64,000 nt of DNA from Zychaea mexicana (taxonomy: Eukaryota; Mucoromycota; Mucoromycetes; Mucorales; Lichtheimiaceae), in the NCBI RefSeq assembly GCF_025766255.1, contig NW_026516822.1, forward strand, positions 1-64,000, given 5' to 3'. Below the pieces are notes generated by a model that made no database searches, was not told the origin of the DNA, and was given only the letters and a program-made list of their open reading frames with translations. Each line of letters begins with the position of its first letter. The first letter of the stretch is position 1. Positions 50,229-61,696 of the stretch are shown piece by piece. The translations under genes and the position numbers were made by a program.

Positions 50229-53200
50229 ATGCCACCAAAGAAATCGAAAAAGAACGAAACACCGCCTCCTGTTGCCAATCAAGGCAAAAAGAACACGGGG
50301 CGCAAGCATATTGTGAAGAGCGGTAATGTTGGCAACAACACTAAGAATGCCAACGATGATCAACAACCGTCTGAAAAGGTTTGTAATGATCTGCCTTACC
50401 GCAGCAATTAGGATCCTTTTCCGAAATCGTTTTCCAAAGAATGCTGAATTCCTTCTGCCCCTCTGTGTATACTTTAGAAATCCATCTTTGGTGATTGGAC
50501 AGGCAAAGTACCCGTTTCACTTTTACACGAGCATTGTCAAAAGCAAGGCTGGGAAAAGCCGACGTTTGATATGGCGAGACGAAAACAAGGATTTATCGGC
50601 ACGGTTCGACTCGGCAAACGCAACAAAAAGACAGCACAAATCCAAACAGTGACGCTGACACCACCACAAGATCTATGCCTGCCAACAGCGATAGAGGCAA
50701 GACATCTGGCAGCCACGTTTGCATTGCATCGTATCAATTCGCATATGCCCATGTATCGCATTTTACCACCACAACATCGTGATTATTGGCAACAATTTGA
50801 ACGTTTGAAAACAAAAGATAATGCATGGCAGTATGTACCTGATCCGTTCGGCGTTCAGCCTCCGGCTCCCAGTACCAAGTCGTCGTCGGCAATGGATAGA
50901 CGGCCTGTCAGAGAAAGTGCCAATGCTGCTATCCCATTGTCCCAACAACAGGCTTCGCGTTTAAAAGCGGATCAACTCGAGGACGACGATGATGATAATA
51001 ATAGAAATAAGCGACGAGCTGGTAACACGGCTTTGGATGAAAAGTTACGGAAATATTGGGAAAGTTTGCCGGCAGTGCATATGAGCTCTGAGAACAGAGA
51101 ACTTGTCGAAGATGTTGTGAAAAAGTCAAATATAGTTTATCAACCGGTACGTCGTTGTCTTACTTTGTGTGAGAATGGTTCATTTAATTTGTGTACATAT
51201 CGTATTTATGTTATACTGTGCTGTTGTTTATAAGGTTGGTACGACAATAGCTGCCGAGGAACGCAAAGAAATTGAAGAAGGCTTAGTTCGCATGGGCTTC
51301 CGTCCTTCTCACGTCGATGAAGCATTAGAGTACTGCAGTGATATGGCTATGGCATTGGACTGGTTATGTAAGTTATGTTTCCCACCCGCTACTATCTGTT
51401 TCTGTTAATTAAATAACTTATATTCAATGTTTTATCTATGGATAATAGGCCTTCATGTGCCTGAGGATGGTTTGTATATAGAATTTTCTATCCGATTAAC
51501 CTCTCGGAGGGGGTTCTATTGATTGTCTCCAAATTATTCTAACCAAGTTGTTGGTGGTACGTTGTGTTACAATTGCGTTAGATCTCCCACCGACGTTCAT
51601 GCATGCCAACTACAAACCTACCATGACAACGATATCACATACGACGCAATCTCTTGGTCGCGATTGGTTGATCAAGCGGATGACTGGATTTGGATACCCG
51701 GCTAATATCTGCCAAGAAGCAATGGAACAGTGTCAAAACGACGATTTGAAAGCACTTGGACTTCTCCAATGGCGACTTGCGCACGGAGATGAACCAATGC
51801 CAACAAGTACACAACAAGAAGAAGCACTTGCTGTTGACGCGGAAGAGCTTGAAACAATATGGCAAGAAGAAGCTGTGGCATTGGAATCCATATATGGCTC
51901 CAATTTTGAAAAACTCTTAACTGAAGAGGACAAACAGAAGCGACTCCAATTTCGTATAAGCCTTCATGCCAACATCACACATCGTGGCAAGACACGTCAA
52001 GTGCCAGTTATACTGGAGAGCACCTTTGCCAAGGACTCACAGTATCCGAATACATTGCCTATATTCACTGTGGTCTGCGACAAGCTGCCGTCTTATCTCA
52101 AGCTATCTCTTATCAAGGGAGTCATTGCTGAAGCAGAAAAGAACCTGGGATTACCCATGGTGTACATGTGCGCCGAGTGGCTTCAAGAACACGTGGATGA
52201 CTATATTGCCAATCCACCAAAATTGCGAGACATCACAGAGGGTATTGCATCCATCGTTGCGCTCCCACAGTCTTCCTCTGCCCAAAAGAAGAAGCGACGG
52301 AAGAACGGTGCAGAAGAGCGTCGTAACAGACTGTCAAAAGAAGATCATGCCAAGATCTCTCAGCAACTCAAGGATGATCTACATACGATGCGAGCGTCGG
52401 ATGCTTATGCGCCTCTGGGCAAGGTCAGAAGCAAATTGCCAGCAGAGAGTTTCCAACCCAAAGTTGTTCAAGCGGTGCTTGAGAACCAGGTCTCTATTGT
52501 TTGCGGTGAGACGGGTTGTGGTAAGACGACGCAGGTACCCCAGTTCATCTTGGACACAGAAATAGAGAACAACCGCGGATCTACATGCAATATCATCTGT
52601 ACCCAGCCTCGCAAAGTGGCAGCTATTGGTGTTGCAGGTAAAGGAGAAGAGAATATTCTTTTTCTGTCTATGCGTCGTGCTTGTATGTTTATGAAAGTTC
52701 CAGATGGAAGATTGCGAAACTGACATTGAGGTAACTTAGAACGTGTTGCTGCCGAACGTTGTGAAAAGATTGGAGGCTCTGTCGGCTATGCTGTTCGTGG
52801 AGAAACCAAAGTAAGTGCCATTTACGCTTTTGTTTGTTTGTTTGTTTTCTTACGTTTATTCTTGCATGCATTGCATAAATGGTGTAACCAAAACTTTTGT
52901 GCAAAGGCCTCTTCCCAAACAAGACTTCAATTCGTCACTACAGGTGTGTTATTGCGACGCTTGCATAGTGACCCATCCTTGGGAGGTATCAGTCATGTGC
53001 TGATCGACGAAGTGCACGAGCGATCAGGTAAAATAATCACAAGCATCATTGTTTGAGAGGAAAATGAAAGAGCTCCCAAAATTAATGAATTGGTTATGTT
53101 GTTATTGTTGCTATTATATGTACTACTACGCACTCCAACAACTCTAAATCACGCATACAGTTGATAGCGACTTTTTGCTAATCATACTTCGGCAAGTACT

Positions 53201-55735
53201 GAAGAAGCGCAAGGATCTGAAAGTCGTTTTGATGAGTGCAACTATCAATCAGCAGGTATTTGCAGGTATGTAATATAACCTGGCAGCTTATCGCTGGAAC
53301 TATGCAGCTCGTATAATGTACCTACACATGTATATTGACCCTGAAACGTTTCTTCTTCAGACTACTTTGGTGGGGCACCCGCTATAGAGATCCCTGGCTT
53401 TACGCATCCAGTAAAGGATTAGTAAGTCGTTCCAACCGCTGTTGTGATTGTTTGTTTGTTCGGCGTGTTGCACAACAGCAACTAACACTCAACCTTAATT
53501 AGCTACTTGGAGGATGTTATCAGCATGACATCGTACGTGTCAAGATTGCCGATGCCAAAGCAAGTAGACAAAGGAGAAAAGGGAAGTCAATGGGCACAGT
53601 GGCAGCTGCAGCTGCTGGATGAAGGCTACGACGAACAAACGGTGCAAACGATGGCGCGTTATCGCAATCAAGACAAGATAGATTACGATTTGATTACGCA
53701 CGTAGTGAAACATATTGTGGAGAACGGAACTGTACGGATCGATCATGGTGCGCAGCCAGCTATTTTGGTCTTCATGCCTGGTAAGCTGATGCATCCACGA
53801 AGAAACTTTTATGTTGAAGACACGTATTCTTAATCTGTTACAATGTACACAGGTGCCATGGAGATCAGGCGTTGTGTTGAAGCCTTGCAGGGTGCATTGT
53901 TACCGCGATCTTCCGCTACTGAGAGATATGCGATCCTTCCACTGCATGCAAACTTGTCCCCTCAGGAGCAAACCAGCGTATTCAAAAAAGTGTCGCCAGA
54001 GGTGTGCAAGATTGTGGTTGCCACCAATGTGGCAGAAACATCCATCACAATTGATGGCGTTGTTTACGTGATTGATGCGGGGCGTGTGAAGGAAACGCAA
54101 TACGATCCATCCAACAGCATGATGCGCCTTGTCGAGACGTGGGCGTCGAGAGCGTCCTGCAAACAGAGGCGCGGTCGTGCTGGCCGTACTCGGCCCGGAG
54201 AATGCTACAAGATCTTTAGCAGAGACACCGAGGCGCGCAAGATGCATGCGCAACAGGTGCCGGAACTGCTGCGCACTCCATTGGAGCAGCTGTGTCTGCA
54301 GGTCAAATCCATGGGCGAGTTTGATGTCAAGAGCTTTCTGGGCAATGCGATCGATCCGCCGTCGGTGGCTGCGCTTGAGAGTGCTATCCGTACCCTACAA
54401 GCCGTGGATGCCATCGAGACAAGTCCCCGCGGCGAGCTTACGCCACTTGGAAAGCACATGGTAAGTCCATAATGATCGCTCTCAGCCTTGTCATGATCCC
54501 TCTCACACACTTTATAGCCCCTCAAACCCACTTCCCCCCCCCAACACACATTACATGACTCCTCCCCCAAATGGCTCGATGTAAAGAGAAAGTCAAAGGG
54601 AGGAAAAGGACGAGAGAAGGAGTTGCGACGAAGGGGGAGGAGGAGGAGGGGGGGTGAGCTCATTCCGAAATAATTCTAAAAACAACATTGGCTCTGATAC
54701 ACTAGGCATCCATCCCTGCTGACTTGCGAATCGGCAAAATGCTGCTGATGGGGTCAATATTCAGCTGCCTGGACTCGATCTTGACGATCGCCTCGATCAT
54801 GTCACTCAAGTCGCCGTTTACGGCGCCCATGGAGAGACGGGAAGAAGCAAGGCAATGTCGCGAACGGTTTGCGCTGGGCAGCAAAAGCGACTGGATCACC
54901 GACATGAACGCCTATGAGAGATGGCATCAGATTGTGAAGGGAGGAGGAAAAGGCGGGGGGATGCGTGAGGCCCGGCGGTTCTGCGAGGAGAACTTTCTGT
55001 CGTTTGCAACGCTGTCCGAGATCGGATCGCTCAGACGACAGTATGCGGATGCGCTGGCGGATATTGGTTTCTATGACAGGCGATGCGGGGATGCGTACAA
55101 CCGCAACCATGGCAACGTGAACCTTGTCAAAAGCATTGTCTTTGGAGGGCTGAATCCGAACGTGGCGAAGATTCGGATGCCGGACGCCAAGTATGACAAG
55201 GTGCTCAGTGGCACGGTGGAGCGGGAAAAAGAGGCGAGGGAAATCAAGTTCTTCACCAAGGAGGATGGTAATATGCTGAAATATCTCTGGTGTAACATTG
55301 CACACGCTCACTGTGCGCCTTTCAGAAGGGGGCAATCGCTAATCACCTGTTGTTATTGTTGTTTCGTTCTCTTTCTGCTGCTGTTGATGCTGTCTTATGT
55401 ATGTAGGCCGTGTGTTTCTGCATCCATCGTCGATCCTGTTTGGCTGCAACAGCTACAACAGCTCGTTTCTGACCTACTTTTCGCGCATCGAGACGAGCAA
55501 GGTGTTTATCCGCGATGGCATGGAGGTGCCCTCGTATGCAGTTCTGTTTTTTGGCGGTCGTGTGGACATTGATCATTTCGGGCGGGGCCTCAAAGTGGGC
55601 CAGGACGGATGGATAAAGTTCCGCGCGTGGGCACGCATTGGGGTCTTGGTGAATCAACTGAAGCGACTGCTGCATGCTGAGCTGGACAGCAAGATCCAAG
55701 ACCCCGGCATTGATGGTAGGGCATAGTGGGCTTCG

Positions 55736-55770
<35 letters not shown>

Positions 55771-55902
55771 GAGAGAGAAGAACTGTCTGTGACCCAAAAC
55801 CGGAATTAATGCTCGTTCTTGCTTTCTTTATTTTCGTGTGCAGTATCTGCAAGTAGGGTTGTGCAGACCATGATCTCACTGATAACAAATAACGGCGTCT
55901 AA
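50229..55902 (+). CDS. DEAH-box RNA helicase with UBA and RWD domains (YLR419W/Ucp12/DHX57-like)
   Basis: Probable ATP-dependent RNA helicase of the DHX29/DHX57 branch, linked in relatives to translation. Fourteen exons: 50229-50378, 50478-51146, 51235-51367, 51449-51469, 51582-52637, 52740-52810, 52907-53027, 53161-53265, 53361-53421, 53503-53780, 53853-54460, 54706-55267, 55407-55715 and 55844-55902, giving 1,400 residues. After a lysine-rich start comes a conserved [13 protein letters not shown] segment. UBA-like modules follow ([34 protein letters not shown]), then an RWD domain ([18 protein letters not shown]). The helicase core has [21 protein letters not shown] and [12 protein letters not shown], then HA2 and OB-fold regions. 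Exon 4 is a 21-nt microexon. A (GT)n tract sits in the last intron. Which DHX paralogue it is cannot be settled by eye. Confidence 0.9.
55737..55768. repeat. (GT)n microsatellite in helicase last intron
   Basis: About 15 GT units just after the GTAGGG donor at 55716, within the intron 55716-55843. Likely length-polymorphic. Confidence 0.9.
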
Positions 55903-56214
55903 ATTAGGAAATTCGAGCGGACACATTTGCCAAAGTGTAAAAATAAAGCAGAAGAGACACAAAAAATGCAGTAGAGTATGATATTTTATATTAGACGAAA
56001 TTTTGATTAATAAACTGTGCATACAAGACAAAAAACATGAGTGATGGAGAATGGCTAGAGGGTAGACGATGGTGCTGGTATGTGTACAAGAGGCGGTGGA
56101 AGAGTCAGATATGATGGTCATGGCAGTGGTGGTGGTGGTGGTGGTTTTGGTAATAATGGTATGAGTAGTAGTATGTATACGGCGACGGGGAGGAGGAGAC
56201 GATGACAGAGGGAT
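55903..56214. other. convergent intergenic region
   Basis: A 312-bp gap between the helicase and small PP1-docking gene 3' ends. The (TGG/GGT)n stretch near 56127-56145 is the only notable element. Confidence 0.55.
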
Positions 56215-56725
56215 TCAGGCGCAAATGTCGCAGGGGGGTATAGTGTGCTGTGGCTGCTGCTGTTGCTGCTGTCCGTCCTCGTCAGACGACGGCGGCAGTG
56301 GCAGCGACGATGACGACAAGGATGATGATGATGATGATGGCTGGTCCTTTTCTTCTGCGGTTGTGTTGCTTTCCTCGTCACTGTCACTGTTTGCTGCCTG
56401 CTCATTCCGCAGCTCCTCCATCTGTCGTCGTATTTCCGATTTGAGTGTAAGGAGCTCAAACATGTCGTGGTATGTCAATTTCGCCACTTCCTGTGCTGTT
56501 CGATCTGTGAATGAAAACAAAGAATTAGTGTCTGCGGGTGGGTGGGCACTGCGTTATGGAAGGGTGGTGCAACAAACAAATATTTGTATGACCGTGAATA
56601 AGCTGTGGGGAAGAGTGGATAGAGAGAGAGAGAGAGAGATCGTTACCGTATTCTTCGTTTGCAAAGGTGCTGACCAGCTCGACCTGGCATGAGAATTGAA
56701 CACGTTTGGTATGCGAAGTCATCAT
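56215..56725 (-). CDS. Small acidic protein with PP1-docking (RVxF) motif
   Basis: Not assigned to a named family. Two exons, 56647-56725 and 56215-56504, give 122 residues. The start has two adjacent ATGs, then KRVQF, an exact RVxF-type docking sequence for protein phosphatase 1. It is followed by a compact predicted-helical block (VELVSTFANEEYDRTAQ, then AKLTYHDMFELLTLKSE and IRRQMEELRNEQ). The C-terminal half is low-complexity acidic, serine- and glutamine-rich. The junction EEY|DRT is in phase with consensus donor and acceptor. An YDR-type motif after RVxF resembles fungal PP1 regulators such as Bni4 tails, but that is recalled resemblance, not proof. The low-complexity tail reads through CAT/CTG-type repeats on the genomic strand. 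Confidence 0.65.
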
Positions 56726-57139
56726 CGATGTGGTTACTGGTGGTGGTGGTGGTGGTGTTGGTATATGCTGCTGATGGGTTTACAAGCAAAACGAGCGAGG
56801 TGTGGAAAGAAGAAAGAAAGAAAGAAGAGCAGGAAACGACTTTGCAGGAAGAGCAAGAGAATAAAATAGACACATAGGGGGGGCCACCCCCTCCCCCTCC
56901 TTTTATACATTATCAATCGGGAACAGGAAGGAGGGGGTGGGGGTCTCAGTCAGATAAATCAGTGGGTGGGCCAGAACTAAGCCTGAGTAGTAGTCCCGCG
57001 GAAAAAGGCCATAAACACGTTGTTGCTAATTTTGTATGCTTGCCATTTTACTATTATTATTACTACCACTACCACTTTGTGTATATTCTGCCTGCTGTCG
57101 ACTGTCCATACGCAGGGCCCCCCCCTCTCTCTCTCTTTC

Positions 57140-57172
<33 letters not shown>

Positions 57173-57495
57173 TTACCGACCCCTCCCCCACCCAAGCATC
57201 CTCCCAAGCGATATCCACCCCCCCAAAAAAAAATAACAGCTTCTGCACTGTTGCCAGCTTACACTTTCCCTTATGCGTCAGAATCTCCTGATGCGGGCAG
57301 AACATTGCATGCATCCATCATTAGCCAGTGCAGCCTTGTTAACACGCCCCTCTCACGCTACACAGATGAGGCCATCTTTTTTAATCCTGGTTTTTTTTTT
57401 ATACTGATTTCACACCCCGCTGCCATCGCGCTTAGCGAAAAATTAGAGTGACCATGTTTACTTGTTTTTCCTGAAACTGCCCTGCATTGCCTGCC
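56726..57495. other. divergent promoter with trinucleotide repeat
   Basis: Region between the PP1-docking and bL19m genes, rich in simple sequence: GA-rich, CT-rich and C-rich runs. Overlapping low-complexity frames on both strands are artefacts of these repeats. No separate gene is supported. Confidence 0.6.
57141..57172. repeat. (TAC)n microsatellite
   Basis: About ten TAC units, preceded by a CT run, in the divergent promoter between the PP1-docking and bL19m genes. Confidence 0.92.
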
Positions 57496-58112
57496 ATGAA
57501 TATTCTAAAATCATTGACTGCACGTCTCCAGCCCAATGCCACTGCCTCCAAATGTAAAGTCAACTTTTACAATTATAGTAAAGTACGTTTGTAGGACGCG
57601 AATCCTGTACCCTAATGCGTTTTGTTTTATTCGCCCCAATGACAGTGAGCTATAGCACGGCAGCAGCAGCAGCAGCTACCAAACCCAAACGCAACGTCAT
57701 GGAACTGATCTCAGCACAACAGATCGAAAAGGCCAACCATGACGGACGACGCGAGTTGTTCTCACGCAAAAACGGAGAGGGCGTGCGACCGGGATCGGTT
57801 GTCTTGGTGGAAACGTTCAACGGCCCTGGCGAAAAGACATCGTCGACGTTTATGGGCGTATGCATTGCCATCCGCCGCAAGGGCATTGACACCTCGTTTA
57901 CGCTGCGCAACATTGTCATGCGCGTTGGTGTTGAACAACGGTTCTCGCTCTACTCGCCTCTTGTCAAGAGCGTCAAGGTGCTCCAAAAGCCCACGGAACT
58001 GCGTGTCAGACGTGCCAAGTTGTTCTACCTCCGAGACCAGCCTGGCAAAGCATTCACATCGCTCCAGAGCTTGTGGAAGCAAGAGCAATTGGAAAAGCAG
58101 CAACAAAAATAG
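57496..58112 (+). CDS. IMG1: Mitochondrial large-subunit ribosomal protein bL19m
   Basis: Component of the mitochondrial 54S/39S large ribosomal subunit. Two exons, 57496-57553 and 57646-58112, give 174 residues. The first exon encodes MNILKSLTARLQPNATASK, a basic, acid-free, amphipathic sequence typical of a mitochondrial presequence; the junction restores LSYSTAAAAAA. The mature part has the bL19 core: VRPGSVVLVETF, FMGVCIAIRRKGIDTSFTLR, GVEQRFSLYSPLVKSV and RRAKLFYLRDQPGK. The C-terminus is a polar KQEQLEKQQQK tail. A frame start at an internal ATG (57642) would lose the presequence, so the spliced start is preferred. Family call is secure. Confidence 0.93.
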
Positions 58113-58387
58113 ACTTTCTTTGTTCCATCCCTCGACACACGTGTACTACATACGCACTCACATACGCACTCACGCACGCTCACGCACAACATATACATCA
58201 TGCAACATCTCCCTTTTGTTTTTGTTTCTTTTTTTCCTGTAAATACACTCAACAATGACAACCAACCTAAAGAAAGCTCTTTTAATCATCACTCTGCGCT
58301 GCATTCTTTTACCGTATCTCAGCTAAACAATACAATGAAAGCCGTTCCCCACCCCCCCCGCCCCCTTGGTTCCTCTTCCAAAGCAAC

Positions 58388-60050
58388 CTAGTCAATGTAC
58401 ACGTATGCGCTGGCATAGCTGACACTGCTGTCCCTGACGCGCTGACATGGGTTGCTCTGTGCATATTTGGTGAATTGGATGCGCGGTTGCTTGTTTTGGA
58501 GCGCTGCAAGGGCGCACAAAAGCACGCCAATGGGATGGCGGCCGCAGATGGTGTTTTTGGTGGTACGCAGGTATTGGGAAAAGGCGGTATGGTCGAGCGA
58601 CTCGATATGACGCATCCCTTCATGATCCATGTTGCTGATCGATTCATGGATCGGGGGATTAGTCACGCTGTCACTTGGCCCGAGCCGTACAAGCCCCTCG
58701 CGGTCGTTCGGTTGATAATACGTGTAAGAAAACCGGAGCCCCCTACAGGATAATATAAAGGTTCTGTTTGTGTCAGTGATCCCCTTTGCTGCTTAACGTG
58801 ACACTTTCTGCTTTGAATAGCCATGGATGATGCTGCTTATTGGACTACTGTTCGTACCAGTGACAAAAGTCTGACGATACGATAAACAGCGTTTTCGGGT
58901 CGGCAAGATAGCCTGACAACAGCTCGCCAAACAGCTTTTCCTTGCTGTCGTCAATGGCCCCCACCATGATCGGAACCACCTTGATGCGATCTAGTTTGCT
59001 GCTTCTTCGTCAGTTCAGCCGAACTCTTTTGTCGCTCCTTCTCCCTCTCATTTACCTGCTGAAGATTTTAGCCGTATAAGGCAGGTGCATTTCAATGCTA
59101 TGTTCGTCTTCGTCGACGTCTTTGTTCATCCATTGGAACTTTCCAGTCTCGTATAACTCTTGGATGGCTGAAAGAGATACGTCACCATATCCCATCAAGT
59201 AAACAGTCAGGATCCAATCATGGACGGGTGTTACTGAATGCTCGGATACTCACTTGCTTTATCCAAGGTCAAGTTGCCAATTGGAGTGTTGTACGTATCG
59301 CATTTAGATAGTGCACAGCCATCAAGATAAACGTGATGGGATGGTCCTAGGATGAACACACGCTCTCTTTTGGTGTGAGAGGGTGTAAGGATTGTTAAAT
59401 AAAGCAACTTAACAGTTTGTAATATCACTTGTACTCTTCTTCCCTCCTTTTCTCCTTCCTCCCCTTTTCCCCCCATCTCTCCTTTAATAAGTTCTCTCTC
59501 GTTTAACCGATATAGCAACACCAACAAGCTCCTAGCGCGCATGCACTGACATAATACAAAAGGTCGACATTACATTTCTGACACGTCGATGCATTTGTAC
59601 GCATATGCAGCCGTGGGCCCACTGTAGCTGTAACCAGCATGACTAGCAGTTACGGTACATAATAAAGAAATATAAGAAAAGAAGGTTAGTCTTTGTTAAA
59701 CCCTTCAATTTCTTTTTAGATCTGCCCCAAGGGAAGAGAGATAATAGCGAACTATCACACACACTCGCATAAGGACTTACGGTGCAATAATGGCACGGGC
59801 TCCTTTAATAGGATAAGACTCTCCTTCCTCGGTCGAGGACGATACATTACCCAAATACTTGTCCAGCTCCGCATTCAACCGTGCATCTGACAACGCACAA
59901 AGAGTTAAAGAACCGATTGCTAATTAACAGTGCATTCTCTCTTATAGGCGGCGTTCAACTACAACAGGCTTACTGTTGGCAATTCCTCAGAGAAAGATGC
60001 TTACTCGAGTCTGTGTACCAAGAACCAGCATGGGTTGCAACGCGATTCAT
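58388..60050 (-). CDS. MHO1: MEMO1 family protein (yeast Mho1 homologue)
   Basis: Homologue of MEMO1, a metal-binding protein with a dioxygenase-like fold implicated in redox and iron/copper signalling. Seven exons: 60005-60050, 59781-59886, 59574-59642, 59254-59366, 59056-59167, 58858-58998 and 58388-58742, giving 313 residues, the usual size. Conserved motifs in order: [73 protein letters not shown] and [11 protein letters not shown]. The histidines of [13 protein letters not shown] and DFCHWG, and the cysteine of TICGRHP, correspond to the active-site-like cluster of human MEMO1. The CHWG junction joins 58858 to 58742. All splice junctions keep frame. High confidence in family; precise role in fungi is unclear. 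Confidence 0.93.
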
Positions 60051-60555
60051 TGTATAAGTAGTTGACTATTGGGAAACTGCTGTGGGAGATAGTACAGGAT
60101 AATACTACACGTAAGGTTTTGGTCCCGTGAATGTATGCGAGTGTGTGAGAAGAAAGGATTCGGCACCAAGGAGGGGGAGGGGCCACACACTAAAACGCAT
60201 GGAAATTGTGTCACCACCCTACTTTATGGCCACGGGTGCGTGATCTAATTGGCGGTAGTAATAAATAGTACCAATAAGAAATGGTGTATGAGAGAGAGAG
60301 AGAGAGAGACGGACTATGCATTACGCTTCTTTTTTGGTTGCGCCGTCCGCCATATAAACATAGACACTCAGACTAGAAGGATGGCAGCAAGAGATCACGA
60401 TGCACAGTGAGATGCAGCACGTGTTCTATAAACAGCTCCCTTTAGTAAACCGGGATCATCAAGGGTGCAGCATATACACAAACATAGTTCTCGCACACAC
60501 ATTCACACAGAGCTGGAGCTGAGCCAGATTGTACATCAAGCAGGTTAGCCATTTT
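60051..60555. other. divergent promoter region
   Basis: Upstream of both MEMO1 and the small secreted protein gene. Contains a (GA)n run at about 60291-60309. No gene recognised. Confidence 0.55.
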
Positions 60556-60563
60556 TATATAAA
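60556..60563 (+). promoter_or_regulatory. TATA box of small secreted protein gene
   Basis: TATATAAA lies 109 bp before the ATG at 60672 and is followed by a T/C-rich leader, supporting that the short frame at 60672 is a real gene. Confidence 0.6.
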
Positions 60564-60671
60564 TACGGCTAACCGCAGCCCATCTTTTTTGCTTCCCTCT
60601 TTTCTTAACAACTTTAATAACTTTTTTTGCTCTCTTAACCTTCCCTTTCGATCTACAACTATTACAAAACC

Positions 60672-60962
60672 ATGGCATTGCACTACATCATTGCGTTTCT
60701 GGCCGTCATGAAGGCCGTCGTACATATCACTGCTGAAGACCAGCAGCAATCCTACAATAACAACTACAACAGTAGCAACAGTTACTACTATACCAAGGAT
60801 GACGAGTCTAGTGCTACATACAAATCACCATCATCCCATACTACACAAGCTCAGCAGGTTCCTGTACCGAACGACGATGAATGCTACGATGACTACTATT
60901 CTTACAACTCGGACTCATCATTAGCGTACCTTCACACTGCTTCTAGCGCACGAGTCCATTGA
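60672..60962 (+). CDS. Small secreted Tyr/Asn/Ser-rich protein
   Basis: No family recognised. Single exon, 96 residues, with ACC before the ATG and a TATA box upstream. The N-terminus MALHYIIAFLAVMKAVVHIT is a plausible signal peptide, cleaved around HITAED. The mature ~75 residues are rich in Tyr, Asn, Ser, Asp and Gln, with clusters such as NNNYNSSNSYYY and DECYDDYYSYNSDSS. There is a single cysteine, so no disulfide-rich effector fold. It could be a cell-wall or adhesive protein; this is inference from composition. Alternative: chance frame downstream of a promoter for another transcript. Confidence 0.6.
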   Translation: MALHYIIAFLAVMKAVVHITAEDQQQSYNNNYNSSNSYYYTKDDESSATYKSPSSHTTQAQQVPVPNDDECYDDYYSYNSDSSLAYLHTASSARVH

Positions 60963-61528
60963 TGACAATATCGTCCACTCATCCTCTCTATATCATCTCC
61001 CTTCTATACCATACTCAGAAGTATGAAGATTCCCAATCATCTTCTCAACTGTATATGTTTTTTCATAGCCATCTCGGCCCCATTGTAGTTTTGTTTTTCT
61101 TCTTTGTCCCCTTTGTTGTTGTTCTTCTTTTCCTTCTTTACAATTCACAAACCACGCACACATACAAGTACATATATAGCAAACTCCCAAATCCGCACAT
61201 ATGATATCTTTTTCTTATCCATTAAAGCGTCGAATACAACACAATACCATATATATTTCAAATGGCAACTTTTAAAAGCCAACAACGTCACGGATTAAGA
61301 AAATAATTAATGGTGCTTGGCAAGTTTGGCACTTGACGGAGGTAGTGCGCTGGCAGCGGCGCCAAGATTCATGAATCGAAAATGCCAAGGAAGAAGCGTA
61401 ACTTGAGCGCATTATTACAACACCACATTCAATTACTGCTGCATGCTTGTAAAACGCTTTAAAGTTCTCCTTCTTTTTCTTACTTCATGTCTGCACTAAT
61501 TCCACATGAAAATAACATGTGTTGCATA
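60963..61528. other. intergenic, no gene seen
   Basis: AT- and TC-rich DNA between the small secreted protein gene and the Tc1/mariner element; contains the 3' UTR of the former. Short frames at 60959-61204 and 61104-61298 have no domain. Confidence 0.5.
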
Positions 61529-61690
61529 CACTTTTTTCAGAAATTACTGGCGCATTTTTGGGATGAGAGCTGGCGTTACACAAGAGGAGTAAGAGGCGTA
61601 GTGGCAAGGATGAATCTGACGTAGAAGTAGAAGGGTATACTAGCGTACTATCAGAAAATAAAGTGGCACATTATTCTATCGTTTATTACT
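61529..61690 (+). repeat. Left terminal inverted repeat of Tc1/mariner element
   Basis: Aligns with the reverse complement of the right end, with scattered mismatches and one 10-bp insertion; the outer ~75 bp after the insertion is the best-matched part. Confidence 0.85.
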
Positions 61691-61696
61691 TTGAGA

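Noticed and set aside
57020..57451. Low-complexity frames on both strands around the TAC, CT and C-rich runs
   Set aside because: Produced by simple-sequence repeats; overlapping frames in every phase and no conserved segment.
57762..58106. Minus-strand frame opposite bL19m, and plus-strand frame 57739-58242
   Set aside because: Shadows of a confirmed ribosomal protein exon.
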